Source of the DNA: Alkalihalobacillus sp. FSL W8-0930
GTDB lineage: Bacteria > Bacillota > Bacilli > Bacillales > Bacillaceae_D
Length of the DNA stretch: 64,000 bases
Assembly (NCBI GenBank): GCA_037965595.1
Contig: CP150183.1
Location: 1,488,001 to 1,552,000, forward strand
Direction of reading: 5' to 3'
In this document: positions 26,343 through 35,807 of the stretch, in pieces
Layout of the letters: each line of letters opens with the position of its first letter
How positions within the stretch are numbered: the stretch's first letter is position 1
Translations under genes and position numbers: made by a program
Notes under the pieces: generated by a model
Database searches by the model: none
Told to the model about the DNA's origin: nothing
Seen by the model: only the letters and a program-made list of their open reading frames with translations

Positions 26343-27233
26343 TTATGCATCTTTATTATAGTGTAGCTTAGCCACAGCATCGTGCTGGTGGATGGACTCT
26401 TCATTTCTGCAATGAATCGTAAATTCACGCACTTCATCATGTTCATACAAATCAGCTGCTACAAGGCGCGCCAAATCTTCAACAAAACGAGGATTTTCAT
26501 ACGCGCGTTCGGTTACGGCCTTTTCATCTGGACGCTTTAGAACAGGGTAGAGAATCGAGCTGGCATTGGATTCAGCTGCTTCAACTAATGCCGTTTTCCA
26601 GTCTGTTTGTGAGTCTTCTGTTGTACGGATAGACATAGTCACAAAGCTGCGTTGGTTGTGAGCGCTATACTCACTAATTTCCTTAGAGCAAGGGCACAAC
26701 GTTGTCACTGCTGCTTCAAGACTAATCTCCGTTTTGTAACCAGTGGCCTCATCGAATTCAACCTTATATGTCAACTCAGCATGTGCTAAGCCTTCTTTAT
26801 CCGTCTCAGGAGCTTTTTTCACAAAGAACCACGGGAATGTTACTTCAATTTGCGCTCCTGTTTGATTCATTTCACGAGCCAAAATTGCTGCCAGCTCACG
26901 AAGGGTTTCAGGTGAAAGAAGATGAACCTGATAAAAAGCATGTAATTGCTCCGTTAAACGGCTCATGTTAATGCCTTTATAGTCGGCACCTAAATTCGTT
27001 GTTAAACGAAACTCAGCAGTAGCTGTTTGCGTTTCTGGAGCCCAACCCGATTCAACCATAACTGGGTATTTCACTTTCGAAATCCCTACCTGTTGAATAG
27101 GGAAAAAGTAATCGGAAGGCTTATTTTGTAAGTCAGGCATGTCTTCCTTTGTTTTTGGTTTCGTACCTTCTATTGGTTCAACTGAGCCAAACAAACGATG
27201 GCGTTCAGCTTTTGGTGGTAATACACGTGTCAT
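26343..27233 (-). CDS. folE2: GTP cyclohydrolase FolE2 (type IB)
   Basis: 296 residues. It makes dihydroneopterin triphosphate for folate synthesis and replaces the zinc enzyme FolE. The VGISKVKYPV segment, the catalytic-region TLCPCSKEISEYSAHNQRS stretch with its conserved cysteine, and a late ESIHQHDAVA are characteristic of FolE2. An ATG with a GGAG site 9 bases upstream fits. In B. subtilis the orthologue belongs to the zinc (Zur) regulon, but no clear Zur box was seen in the 150 bases upstream. Confidence 0.94.
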   Translation of the reverse strand: MTRVLPPKAERHRLFGSVEPIEGTKPKTKEDMPDLQNKPSDYFFPIQQVGISKVKYPVMVESGWAPETQTATAEFRLTTNLGADYKGINMSRLTEQLHAFYQVHLLSPETLRELAAILAREMNQTGAQIEVTFPWFFVKKAPETDKEGLAHAELTYKVEFDEATGYKTEISLEAAVTTLCPCSKEISEYSAHNQRSFVTMSIRTTEDSQTDWKTALVEAAESNASSILYPVLKRPDEKAVTERAYENPRFVEDLARLVAADLYEHDEVREFTIHCRNEESIHQHDAVAKLHYNKDA

Positions 27234-27299
27234 CTGCGTTCACTCCGGTCTCTCTAGTATTCCAAGTGTGCTTGGTCTCTATTTAATGTACTTGTATTC

Positions 27300-27996
27300 T
27301 ACAACATCTTAAGGAGGACTAACAACAAAATACGACTGAAAACGTTGGAATTCTAAGATTTTCCTGGGTGATAGGTGCAAACTATTCTTAGTATGGTTAA
27401 ATGCTCTCAATCAATAATAACAAAACAAAAGGTAGATAATTTTCACTTACACTATTTCTCCTATTAACAACGGTAAGATATTTTTAAATAGTGTATGTTT
27501 AATGGTTTCATAATATTGTAATCAAAGTATATCCTTAGAAGAACGAGAATTACAGAAAAAACTAAACTCTATTATTAATTCATTTAAGATGAGATCAATC
27601 GTATGAATTTGTCCAAGTAGTTGGTATTTCATCATATTAAAATCATCACTGTTCAATTGATCAATTAGAATTCTTTTTTTAATTCTTAATCTATCTACAT
27701 ATCGATTAATTTTTTCAGCTCTATAAGTTGTAGCTATAACTATCTCCTCCTATAAAGTTCAGGCAGTGATTTGAGATTTTTAAAGTGGTTTTATAAGAAA
27801 CTCTAATATTATTTACATAAAGTTATCAATTTAAACTCTCGATAGAAACTTTTACTACTATTCTTCAATTTGTGTCGAAGTTTACTTGGAAATTAGATAT
27901 AATAAATTATAGGTAAAACAAACCAAATAAATAGTTCATAATGACTGATAAAAAAGAATTAATTTGAATATTTCTTAGTATTAGGGGGCTTTCAGC
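27300..27996. other. AT-rich intergenic region at the left edge of the defence cassette
   Basis: About 700 bases without a convincing gene. Base composition drops sharply to AT-rich after folE2 and stays so to about 33,480. A minus-strand open frame at 27522-27749 is described separately. Just before the nuclease gene, TATAAT at 27898-27903 is a possible -10 with a poor -35. No flanking direct repeat, integrase or transposase was seen. Confidence 0.5.
27522..27749 (-). pseudogene. Possible remnant of a small helical protein, no standard start codon
   Basis: The frame is open for 75 codons and encodes a helical peptide with RAEKINRYVDRLRIKKRILI and a later LLGQIHTIDLILNEL. The overall shape (two helices, the second with a Q-x-x-x-D pattern) is faintly like Spo0E-type aspartyl-phosphate phosphatases. 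An AGGAGG site is well placed, but the codons after it are ATA, GTT and ATA, with no ATG, GTG or TTG. It may be a decayed gene, use ATA, or be chance in AT-rich DNA. Confidence 0.25.
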
Positions 27997-29769
27997 TTGG
28001 ATATAGGTAAGGAAATAGATCAAACAATCAAGAAAAATCTAGAAAGTAAGCTAACTATATATTTAACAGAGATTGGTGAGGCAAGTACATTTTCTCAAAA
28101 AGATAAAAATGATTTCATTGAAGAAATTCTGAGTGGAAAAGTTTTAGATTTTAGTGGTGTAACGGCAATGAGGGGTTTTGTCTACCAGTATTATGTTGCA
28201 ATTAACTATTTAATAGACATGATATCCAAAGAAGATGCATGGTGGGATAGAGTCATCTTAGAATTACTAGATGATGTAGCATTGTGTAGTAAAGAAAAAT
28301 TAAGATTCGTTCAAGTTAAGACAAAGCGTGAGACGGATATAGAGACTAAATTAACATTAGGTGATTTACATTCAAGGGTTAAACAAAAAGGTAGCTGGCT
28401 AGATAAGCTATTTTTGTTAAATACACAAGTTCTTAAGAGTGATAATGGAGAGATAATTAAAGATGGTAGTCATTATAGCAAATATGAATTAGAGTTTGAG
28501 TTGGCTACTAATACTCCTTATCACAAAGATGTGGCTGTTTATGAAAAAGATGACAAGTATTTTTCCGAAGTTGATAAGGAATCTTATAAGAAATTAGAAG
28601 AAAAAATTAATTGTTCAAATCTTCAATGGGAAATAGAACATGGCTTAAAAACATTTAAATTCACTAATAAAAGCTATATGGAGAATTCTAGATCTATCAA
28701 TTGGTATTTGGATAGTTTTAGAGTAAAGAGACATGGTAGCATGAGTGCACTTAAAACATCAGTTATTGATAAAATTACGAGTCATACTAATGGTTATAAA
28801 GATGAATATCATAAATATAAGTCTACACTTATTTTTAACATGATACTTAATGAAATAATTGAAAAGACTTGTCGTGATGACTCAGGAGTTAGTGAGGGAG
28901 ACTTTGTTTTAGACAAAAGTGAATTTGAGAATCTCTTCGCAGGATTTATTGAGAGAGCAAATGCACAAGCAATTGAACAGAACAAGAGTAATAATCTACA
29001 AAACCTATTTGATGAATGTTTTAAAAAGATTCACCAAGATTTCAATTCAAACAATTGGAATAGCAGAATAGAACAAGAGCTATTAATAACCTTAGACGAG
29101 GTTGAAAAGTATTTTTTAGAAAATATCATGAACGATGATTTATTTATATATCAAAGGTTTCTAAATAGGTTCTATTATATTAAGAACTCATATAATCAAG
29201 TACCACTTAATGAATTTGATGATAAAGTAAGCATTAAGAACGCTTTAAAAGTATTTATATATATATTGACTTATTTTAAACATAAAGATTTCACTCCTAA
29301 AGCAGCTGAATTATTATTTTTTAAAGGTACAGATAAGGAAGGAAAAGATAAGGTTTTTACTGCTTACAATGTCAATAATAAAAGTGATTTAGAACTTTCT
29401 ATTAAATTCGTTAGATCATCAGCTCAAAGATGTACAATATCTCAAGAATTCAATCATGATTATTATTGTTTAATGACAAATGTTAAAGAAGAAGAGTTTA
29501 AAAGGCCTCCAAAGAAAGATAGTGTCAATAAAACAATTATTGATTTAGATTCACCTGGTCATGATAATGAGATGAAAAAGCCTTTTGATCCGAAGGATAT
29601 TACAGAAGTTCTTGAGAATATAAAATTTCTATCATTAGATAAAATGAATCGATATTTCGACTCGCTTAATAAAGAATTAGAAGATGAAATCTCTTTACAG
29701 TCTGATTATGAATTTTGGAGTGAAACTATATTATTCAATTTAGTTGATGAATGGTTAAAAGGAGAATGA
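27997..29769 (+). CDS. DUF4297/Cap4-type nuclease effector of an ABC-three-component (Lamassu-like) system
   Basis: 590 residues with a TTG start after AGGGGG. The N-terminal 120 residues carry a PD-(D/E)xK nuclease pattern of the DUF4297/Cap4 type. It has a GFVYQ helix (60-64), an acidic strand LELLDDV (Glu89, Asp92, Asp93) and FVQVKTK (Gln106, Lys108). The rest is helical and unrecognised; in related systems this C-terminal part docks on the ATPase complex. It is the first of three tightly spaced genes (3 bases to the next). It matches LmuA of Lamassu or DdmA of Vibrio in layout. Much more AT-rich than the flanks. Confidence 0.75.
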   Translation: MDIGKEIDQTIKKNLESKLTIYLTEIGEASTFSQKDKNDFIEEILSGKVLDFSGVTAMRGFVYQYYVAINYLIDMISKEDAWWDRVILELLDDVALCSKEKLRFVQVKTKRETDIETKLTLGDLHSRVKQKGSWLDKLFLLNTQVLKSDNGEIIKDGSHYSKYELEFELATNTPYHKDVAVYEKDDKYFSEVDKESYKKLEEKINCSNLQWEIEHGLKTFKFTNKSYMENSRSINWYLDSFRVKRHGSMSALKTSVIDKITSHTNGYKDEYHKYKSTLIFNMILNEIIEKTCRDDSGVSEGDFVLDKSEFENLFAGFIERANAQAIEQNKSNNLQNLFDECFKKIHQDFNSNNWNSRIEQELLITLDEVEKYFLENIMNDDLFIYQRFLNRFYYIKNSYNQVPLNEFDDKVSIKNALKVFIYILTYFKHKDFTPKAAELLFFKGTDKEGKDKVFTAYNVNNKSDLELSIKFVRSSAQRCTISQEFNHDYYCLMTNVKEEEFKRPPKKDSVNKTIIDLDSPGHDNEMKKPFDPKDITEVLENIKFLSLDKMNRYFDSLNKELEDEISLQSDYEFWSETILFNLVDEWLKGE

Positions 29770-29772
29770 AAA

Positions 29773-30396
29773 ATGAATAAAAACTTAATTATTGAGAGAC
29801 TTACTAAAAATTTTAATTACGAGGAATATAATATCGACGATCAAAAATTGAATGTTATGCTGAGAGATAGAGGGCTTGAAGTTTGGATAAATGATTCAAG
29901 ATGTATGGTAACTAAAGAATTTAACAGTGCTATTCAATTAGAGGATTGGCACAATGACCAAATTATTATATCTTTTTTACATGATTTAATTCCCTCTAAA
30001 TTTAAGAACAATTTATATTTCCTTTTGAGTATCAATCTTGATCAAACAGAATTTACCTCTTCAATGAGCACCATAAATGAAATTGAAAAAGACAGCAAGG
30101 TATGTAGAAAATATGTTCTAAAAACTTTAAGTGATCTTCAAAGAGTACCCTCTCTTAGTGAGTTTAGTAACACTGGTGAGTCATATGAATTATTCGATTT
30201 TGATAAGGCTTTTAAAGATCATTTATTTGGGGATGAAGATGACAATCCGATTTTAGAATTTAGTGATTTTATAGATCTTTATTTAAATTATTATAATGTA
30301 GAAGAAGAGACTATAGTGGAATCAAAGAACGAAATACTAAAAAAAATTATTAATGAAAGAGCTGGTTATTATGAAATTAGAAAAGTTAACAATTAA
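29773..30396 (+). CDS. Middle component of the ABC-three-component (Lamassu-like) system
   Basis: 207 residues, acidic and without a familiar domain. It starts MNKNLIIERLTKNFNYEEYN and includes an LRDRGLEVWINDSRCM stretch and a tail rich in Glu. Size and position between the nuclease and the SMC-like gene fit LmuC/DdmB, the small subunit of these systems. The next gene starts inside its last codons (26-base overlap), which points to coupled translation and a complex of fixed stoichiometry. The assignment is from context rather than sequence. Confidence 0.6.
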   Translation: MNKNLIIERLTKNFNYEEYNIDDQKLNVMLRDRGLEVWINDSRCMVTKEFNSAIQLEDWHNDQIIISFLHDLIPSKFKNNLYFLLSINLDQTEFTSSMSTINEIEKDSKVCRKYVLKTLSDLQRVPSLSEFSNTGESYELFDFDKAFKDHLFGDEDDNPILEFSDFIDLYLNYYNVEEETIVESKNEILKKIINERAGYYEIRKVNN

Positions 30397-33367
30397 TAAT
30401 TTCAGAATTTTTAATGGGCAATATGAATTTGATTTTACAAATAAAAGTCTTATAGTTGTAAATGGTCCTAATGGTAACGGAAAAAGTACTATCTTCGATT
30501 CAATCCAATGGTGTTTAACAGGTAAAATACCAAGGTACGATGGTAGTACTGAAAGGCATAAATTTAATTATTTAATGAATGAACAAATATTTAGTTTAAA
30601 TTATTCAGTTATGATGTTTGTAGAAATAATTTTTAGGTCTGAACAAGGTACATTATATAAAGTACGGCGTACGCAAGAGAAAAATAAAGAAGGTCGCATG
30701 CTGACACCTAAAATCACTATTAATGATGAATCATATAATGTGACAAATGGAGCTATAGAAATTAAAACTTTATTAAAAGACCCTGGATTTTTTGAAGATA
30801 ACTCAGAAATTGATCAATCGGATATGATAGATTTATCATCTTTTTTTGCATCAACTCAATTGTTATCTCAAGATGCACTAGAAAATTTCATTAGATCTGA
30901 CAAGCCAAACGAAAGGTATAGATTGATCGATAGTATATTAGGTATAAGAAAGTATGGAGTTGATTTTGAAGAATTTATTAGAACCATAAAAGAAACTGCA
31001 AAAAATCAATTGGATTCGTTAGAAGAAAAATTGGTGAAACCTAAAGAAGATTTAATGAAATTGAAATATGAAATTTTAGAAAAAGAGAAATTAATGATAG
31101 AGACTGGACAAATTTCTCCTAGAGAACTTTTACACTCTTTAAAAGTTTTAATATTCGAGGAAGAACTATCAAATCGTTTTGTAGGACTTGATCCTCAAGT
31201 GATTAATAATTTAGATGAAAAATTATTATTAAAACTAGTAGAAATCAGAAAAAAGTATTTGCAAGAGATAGACAAATATACTGATTTATATATAAAGCTC
31301 GAGAGGTCTAAGTCTATTTTTGAATTAGATAAAGACTATACTGAGAATGAAATCTTAATAAAAAGAGATGATATAAATAGAATAAATAAGAAATTAAGTA
31401 AGAGAGAAGAATATGAAAAAGTAGTTAAGAATAAATTATTGGATTTAAAGACTATTAAAAGTCGAAAAGCTGATTTTAATAAACTTGATGATGAGAAAAA
31501 AAACTTGTTACTTGAAAATGAAAAAATAAAATTAAGTATAAATCAAATTTCTCAAAGTGAAAAATTGATATTTGTGAAAAATAAGTATGATAATGAAGAT
31601 AATTTCATTAGATATTATAATAGTATAGAATCAGAGTTATTCTTATTAAAAGTAAAGAGAAAATTTTTAAGTATAACTGATGAAATTAAAACAAAGAAGC
31701 TTAAAATTAAACATGCTGAAGAAATAGTCCTAAGTAAAACGAGAGAACAAACAAATCTTATTAATACTGAAGCACAGATAAAAGAGAAAATAGAAAAACT
31801 AAATGAGCACTTGCTAGAGAGTAAAGAGGGGACAGTTAATCAATTAGTACGTCAAGTTCAAGAGCATTTAATAGAAAGAAAAGATGATTTGAGTCACTGT
31901 TTGGTTTGTGGTGAAGATTTTGAAGTTAACTCTAGATTAAAAGAGAAAATACAATCTAAAATTGAAGAACTTAATGAAAGTCTATCGGTCACTGAACAAA
32001 AACTACTAACGTATAACACAACTCTGAATATAAATCTAACAAAGAGCAAAGAACTTTTCAATCAAATCGAAAGCACTTCAATGATGATATCTGATAATAA
32101 AAAAATATTAGAAGAATTAGAAGTAGAAAGAATAAAGATAAAAAGTAAGAATAATTTTGAAGATAGCTTAGATATATCAAAGGAAGTTATCATAGAAAAT
32201 ATAACAAGAGTTGAAAAGTATTTGGAGGAAAATAAATTAGCTTATAGTCTAATTAATGATTTAAACGAGCTTAAACAGGAATCATTAAACATTAATAAAT
32301 CTTATAATGAAAAACTACTAAATATGGAGAAAATAGCAAACTATTCACCGGAGTATAAGAGATTTATTATATCATCAGAGTCCTTAATCAATAATAAATT
32401 AGAAAGTCTAAATAATTATCTAACAATGGTTGAAGAAGAAAAAACAATCTACAAACAAAGAATAAACAATATTCATGATGAAATTTCTAAATTTCAAATG
32501 GAGCTAAAGGAATATGAAAGCATTAATAATTATGTTAAATCAATAATAGAAGAATTTAAGACTGAAGATCATTTAAAATGGGTTACTGAAATTGAAAAAA
32601 CAAAAAAGCAGTATGTTGATTTCGAATATAATTTAGGCTTAAAGATAAATCAAATAAATCAAATATTAAAAACAGATAATCTTCGAGAAAAACGTATACA
32701 TTATAATAATATGAATAATCACGTTGAAGACAGCAATAAAGTAATTAGTGAATATAATAAGTTAATAGATACCGATACAGAGGTGTTAAAAAATCACCAC
32801 ATTAAGGTTAGTAGTACATTGGTATCTAATTATTTAAAAAATCACTCATATTATATAAACAAGTTATTTTCTCAAATCACTCCACATGCAATTTATAAAT
32901 ATGTAAATTTAGTCCCCAAAGGAAAAAATCTATATATTGTACTGACTAAAGAAGAAGGTGAAAATAGTAAGCTAAGAAAGATGTCAGAAGTTGAATTAAG
33001 ACAACAATTTAATGCTAGTTTAAAATTCAGTTCAGGACAATCTAATGTTCTAGCTGTTTGCATTTTCTTAGCATTAAATTACTCTCAAAAGTGGACAAGT
33101 CTTAAATTTTTAGGTATAGATGATCCTTTTCAAAATTTAGATGATATTAATGTCTTCTCGTTTTTAGATGTGTTAAGTCAGATCGTACTGAACCAAAATA
33201 AACAAGTTATAATAAGCACTCATAACGATAAATTTGCTAGTCTGTTAAGAATGAAGATGGGTCTTAATAGTAGCGATATTGGTACAATAACTTTATCGGG
33301 ATACAGTGAAGATGTGGTTAAAGTATCCGGGAATTGTATTAAAAGTGAAGTTGATGGCTTAAATTAG
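30371..33367 (+). CDS. SMC/Rad50-like ATPase of the ABC-three-component (Lamassu-like) system
   Basis: 998 residues. The N-terminal ATPase half has the Walker A GPNGNGKST (32-40) after the LTINNFRIF start. A long coiled coil follows, with a zinc-hook CLVC at residues 510-513, exactly mid-protein. A second coiled coil leads to the ABC signature-like SSGQSN (about 887) and Walker B FLGIDDPFQNLDD (about 915). This is a Rad50-type clamp, as in LmuB/DdmC. The frame extends to 30353, but an AAAGAG site fits the ATG at 30371. It is expected to sense foreign DNA and release or activate the nuclease. Confidence 0.8.
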   Translation: MKLEKLTINNFRIFNGQYEFDFTNKSLIVVNGPNGNGKSTIFDSIQWCLTGKIPRYDGSTERHKFNYLMNEQIFSLNYSVMMFVEIIFRSEQGTLYKVRRTQEKNKEGRMLTPKITINDESYNVTNGAIEIKTLLKDPGFFEDNSEIDQSDMIDLSSFFASTQLLSQDALENFIRSDKPNERYRLIDSILGIRKYGVDFEEFIRTIKETAKNQLDSLEEKLVKPKEDLMKLKYEILEKEKLMIETGQISPRELLHSLKVLIFEEELSNRFVGLDPQVINNLDEKLLLKLVEIRKKYLQEIDKYTDLYIKLERSKSIFELDKDYTENEILIKRDDINRINKKLSKREEYEKVVKNKLLDLKTIKSRKADFNKLDDEKKNLLLENEKIKLSINQISQSEKLIFVKNKYDNEDNFIRYYNSIESELFLLKVKRKFLSITDEIKTKKLKIKHAEEIVLSKTREQTNLINTEAQIKEKIEKLNEHLLESKEGTVNQLVRQVQEHLIERKDDLSHCLVCGEDFEVNSRLKEKIQSKIEELNESLSVTEQKLLTYNTTLNINLTKSKELFNQIESTSMMISDNKKILEELEVERIKIKSKNNFEDSLDISKEVIIENITRVEKYLEENKLAYSLINDLNELKQESLNINKSYNEKLLNMEKIANYSPEYKRFIISSESLINNKLESLNNYLTMVEEEKTIYKQRINNIHDEISKFQMELKEYESINNYVKSIIEEFKTEDHLKWVTEIEKTKKQYVDFEYNLGLKINQINQILKTDNLREKRIHYNNMNNHVEDSNKVISEYNKLIDTDTEVLKNHHIKVSSTLVSNYLKNHSYYINKLFSQITPHAIYKYVNLVPKGKNLYIVLTKEEGENSKLRKMSEVELRQQFNASLKFSSGQSNVLAVCIFLALNYSQKWTSLKFLGIDDPFQNLDDINVFSFLDVLSQIVLNQNKQVIISTHNDKFASLLRMKMGLNSSDIGTITLSGYSEDVVKVSGNCIKSEVDGLN

Positions 33368-33390
33368 AATTACTATATACGTATTCAATA

Positions 33391-33440
33391 ACTACAGTTA
33401 AGAATGATTAAAAACCTTCTTAAGTGTAGTTATTTATTTT
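33391..33440 (+). terminator. Terminator of the defence operon
   Basis: ACTACAGTTAAGAA pairs with TTCTTAAGTGTAGT (one mismatch) around a 12-nt loop and is followed by a T-rich run. It marks the right end of the AT-rich segment. Confidence 0.8.
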
Positions 33441-33482
33441 TATAATTTTTCAAACTTAACTAGTATAAGGTTTGACTGTTAA

Positions 33483-34841
33483 TCATTCTTCATTTTTTAA
33501 GAGTTGTCTAAACCCAAAATGAAGGCGATCATCTGTAAACTGTAGCAAGAACTCAGTGCCTTGCATGGTAATCGTGACAGCCCTATTGCTGACTGAACGG
33601 TGTGGAATCTCATTACCTTGGAATTCCACAGTAAGGATAGCGTCTTTTTCATAAACTTTAATCGCTAGACCCTCACTAGACTCGTATGTACCGATGATCG
33701 CCTGACGATCTGCCTCAGAGAGCACATAGTCTTCATACGTGAATGTGGCCTGATCCGGTTTAATATCCATTTCACATTGCATAGCCCCTTTTAGAAGAGC
33801 CTCAGCAGGAGCACCTGCAATATTTGTTAAACAAATAGCTGCTATATCACTATCAGGTAATACGGCAAATTGTGCTGATGCACCCTTAATACTCCCCCCA
33901 TGAGTAATGAGCGTTTTACCGAAGTAATCAGGTATGATGAGTAGCCCATAACCGTAATACACACCACGCTCTACTTCAATATGTTTGGAGGTTAACATAG
34001 TAATGCTTTCTGACGTTAAAATGCCATTCCCTTCTTTTAGAAAAACATCCCCGAAACGGAGCATATCATGTACCGTTGACTTTGCGTAACCCGCTGGCCT
34101 CATAGGAGGGGCATCCCACCAAACAGGTGAGGGTTCAACCGTTGCGGTAAATGGATCCACACTGTACAAGCAAGCTGCCTGCTCATCAATACGATCAAGG
34201 TGAAAGAAACTATTTTTCATCCCTAATGGCTCAAAGATGTTTTTCTCTATATATACCTCGTATGATAACTCACTAACACGTTCGATGATCATACCCAGTA
34301 AAGCGTAGCCGTCGTTTGAATAGCTAAATGAATGTCCAGGCTGGTCAAGTGCAGAGAATTCAATTTTATTCAGATAGGCAATAAGATCCTCGTAATGATC
34401 AATGCTCTTTTGCTCACGGTCAAGGGGGACTCCCATCTTAATCTGTAACTCGAAGGAACCATCTTTCTCCATCGACTCCTTATTAGCATAAAATAGTGTA
34501 TTTAAAGGTGGAATACCGGACGTATGGGTCAGTAAATGATGAAGTGTGATATCATCACTACCTTCAAAAGTGATTTCGGGTATGTATGTTTTAATGGTGT
34601 CATGCACAGAAACTTTACCAATTTCTTGTAGTTGAAGGATTGCTATACTTGTCATTGACTTTGTGATACTGCCAATACCGAAGATCGTGTCTGTTGTAAC
34701 AGGCAACTGCTTTTCCTGATTACGAAAGCCAAAGCTTCCTTCGTAACGTTGGTTGTTTAAAGCAATGATTGCTGCTGGGGTTTGATGAGTGCTTATAAGT
34801 GATGTAGCAAACTCTTCGTAGAGATCTTTATTCATATTCAT
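33483..34841 (-). CDS. Serine hydrolase, beta-lactamase class C family
   Basis: 452 residues from the ATG at 34841, which has an AAAGGAAGAGG site; the frame extends to 34865. The penicillin-binding fold motifs are present: the nucleophile in GSITKS (SxxK), YSNDGY (YxN) and a late HGGS. A C-terminal beta domain of about 100 residues follows. There is no signal peptide, so it is probably a cytosolic esterase or peptidase rather than an antibiotic-degrading enzyme. It is divergent from a TetR gene across a long palindrome, so control by that regulator is likely. Confidence 0.85.
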   Translation of the reverse strand: MNMNKDLYEEFATSLISTHQTPAAIIALNNQRYEGSFGFRNQEKQLPVTTDTIFGIGSITKSMTSIAILQLQEIGKVSVHDTIKTYIPEITFEGSDDITLHHLLTHTSGIPPLNTLFYANKESMEKDGSFELQIKMGVPLDREQKSIDHYEDLIAYLNKIEFSALDQPGHSFSYSNDGYALLGMIIERVSELSYEVYIEKNIFEPLGMKNSFFHLDRIDEQAACLYSVDPFTATVEPSPVWWDAPPMRPAGYAKSTVHDMLRFGDVFLKEGNGILTSESITMLTSKHIEVERGVYYGYGLLIIPDYFGKTLITHGGSIKGASAQFAVLPDSDIAAICLTNIAGAPAEALLKGAMQCEMDIKPDQATFTYEDYVLSEADRQAIIGTYESSEGLAIKVYEKDAILTVEFQGNEIPHRSVSNRAVTITMQGTEFLLQFTDDRLHFGFRQLLKNEE

Positions 34842-34876
34842 GCCTCTTCCTTTTATAGCTTTCATTTTGAACTGGA

Positions 34877-34914
34877 AACATACTGATTAGTATTTAAATA
34901 CTGATTGGTATGTT
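34877..34914. promoter_or_regulatory. Long palindrome, probable TetR operator
   Basis: A 38-base inverted repeat with 19-base arms and 3 mismatches (left arm AACATACTGATTAGTATTT) lies between the divergent hydrolase and TetR genes. On the plus strand TTGGTA at its right edge with TACTAT at 34927-34932 (16-base spacer) could be the TetR promoter. Confidence 0.75.
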
Positions 34915-34952
34915 AATGTAATATGATACTATTGTCAAGAGGAGGATGGACA

Positions 34953-35555
34953 ATGAATAGAAAAAGAATGACTCATGAGGAGCGAAAAGTAGAAACGCGG
35001 AAGATGCTTCTGGAGGCAGCGGCGGAAGTTTTTGCTCAATTAGGATTTCATGGGGCATCAGTCGATAAAATTGCGGAATTTGCAGGATATAGCAAAGGAG
35101 CCGTCTACGCCAACTTTAATTCAAAAGAAGAACTGTTCCTAGCCTTATTAGAAGAGAAAATGAAAAGTGATGTAGATACGATTCATCAAGCTATGGAACA
35201 AGACCAATCCGTGGATCAATTCATTAAAAAAATAGATTATTTTTTTGACTTAGAGAGACAAACGAACAAAGTGTGGAGCATCCTTAACATGGAATTTCTT
35301 TTATATGCCATGCGTCAAGAATCTGTACGAGAAAAATGGACAGCCATGATAGTAGATTCGGTCGAACAACTTTCAGATGGAATTGAAGAAATGATGAAGA
35401 CGGATGATCGTCTAAAAATACAATCTTCTGAAGAACTTGCATGGACCATTTTATCTTTAGGAAATGGAATGGCCACTCTTCATTATATTGCCGAAGATCG
35501 TGTCCCTCTTAACTTGTATGGTAAAGCATTGCAGAACATGTTTAAGCCTTTCTAG
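34953..35555 (+). CDS. TetR/AcrR family transcriptional regulator
   Basis: 200 residues from the ATG at 34953, selected by an AGAGGAGG site; the frame extends to 34923. The N-terminal helix-turn-helix reads AAAEVFAQLGFHGASVDKIA then YSKGAVYANFNSKEELFLAL, the standard TetR pattern. The helical C-terminal domain binds an unknown ligand. It probably represses itself and the divergent hydrolase through the palindrome between them. Confidence 0.93.
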   Translation: MNRKRMTHEERKVETRKMLLEAAAEVFAQLGFHGASVDKIAEFAGYSKGAVYANFNSKEELFLALLEEKMKSDVDTIHQAMEQDQSVDQFIKKIDYFFDLERQTNKVWSILNMEFLLYAMRQESVREKWTAMIVDSVEQLSDGIEEMMKTDDRLKIQSSEELAWTILSLGNGMATLHYIAEDRVPLNLYGKALQNMFKPF

Positions 35556-35640
35556 CGATTAATTACATTCCAAAAGATTGAAATAATTTATACTGGATGG
35601 TTTATAATATTAGCTTGTTTATCACTATGTATAATTACGA

Positions 35641-35681
35641 AAAAGCAGCTGCGGCTATAAATCCATAGCTGCTTTTTTTGT
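35641..35681 (+). terminator. Terminator after the TetR gene
   Basis: AAAAAGCAGCT pairs with AGCTGCTTTTT and is followed by more T. It lies about 85 bases after the TetR stop. Confidence 0.8.
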
Positions 35682-35807
35682 TTATCTATGAAACCTTAAC
35701 TAGCTGTTCAGACTAATTCTAAAATTTTCCTAAATTAAAGCGGAAACCGCTATTTATTTTTAAAAGTCAATGTAAAATAAAGCTTAGATTGAGGAGGGAT
35801 GTAAGAG

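Noticed and set aside
27234-27380. Zur box upstream of folE2
   Set aside because: The orthologue is zinc-regulated in B. subtilis, but no convincing AAATCGTAAT-type palindrome was found here.
27300-33480. Integrated phage or transposon carrying the defence genes
   Set aside because: No integrase, transposase, terminal repeat or tRNA attachment site was seen at either edge; only the base composition suggests transfer.
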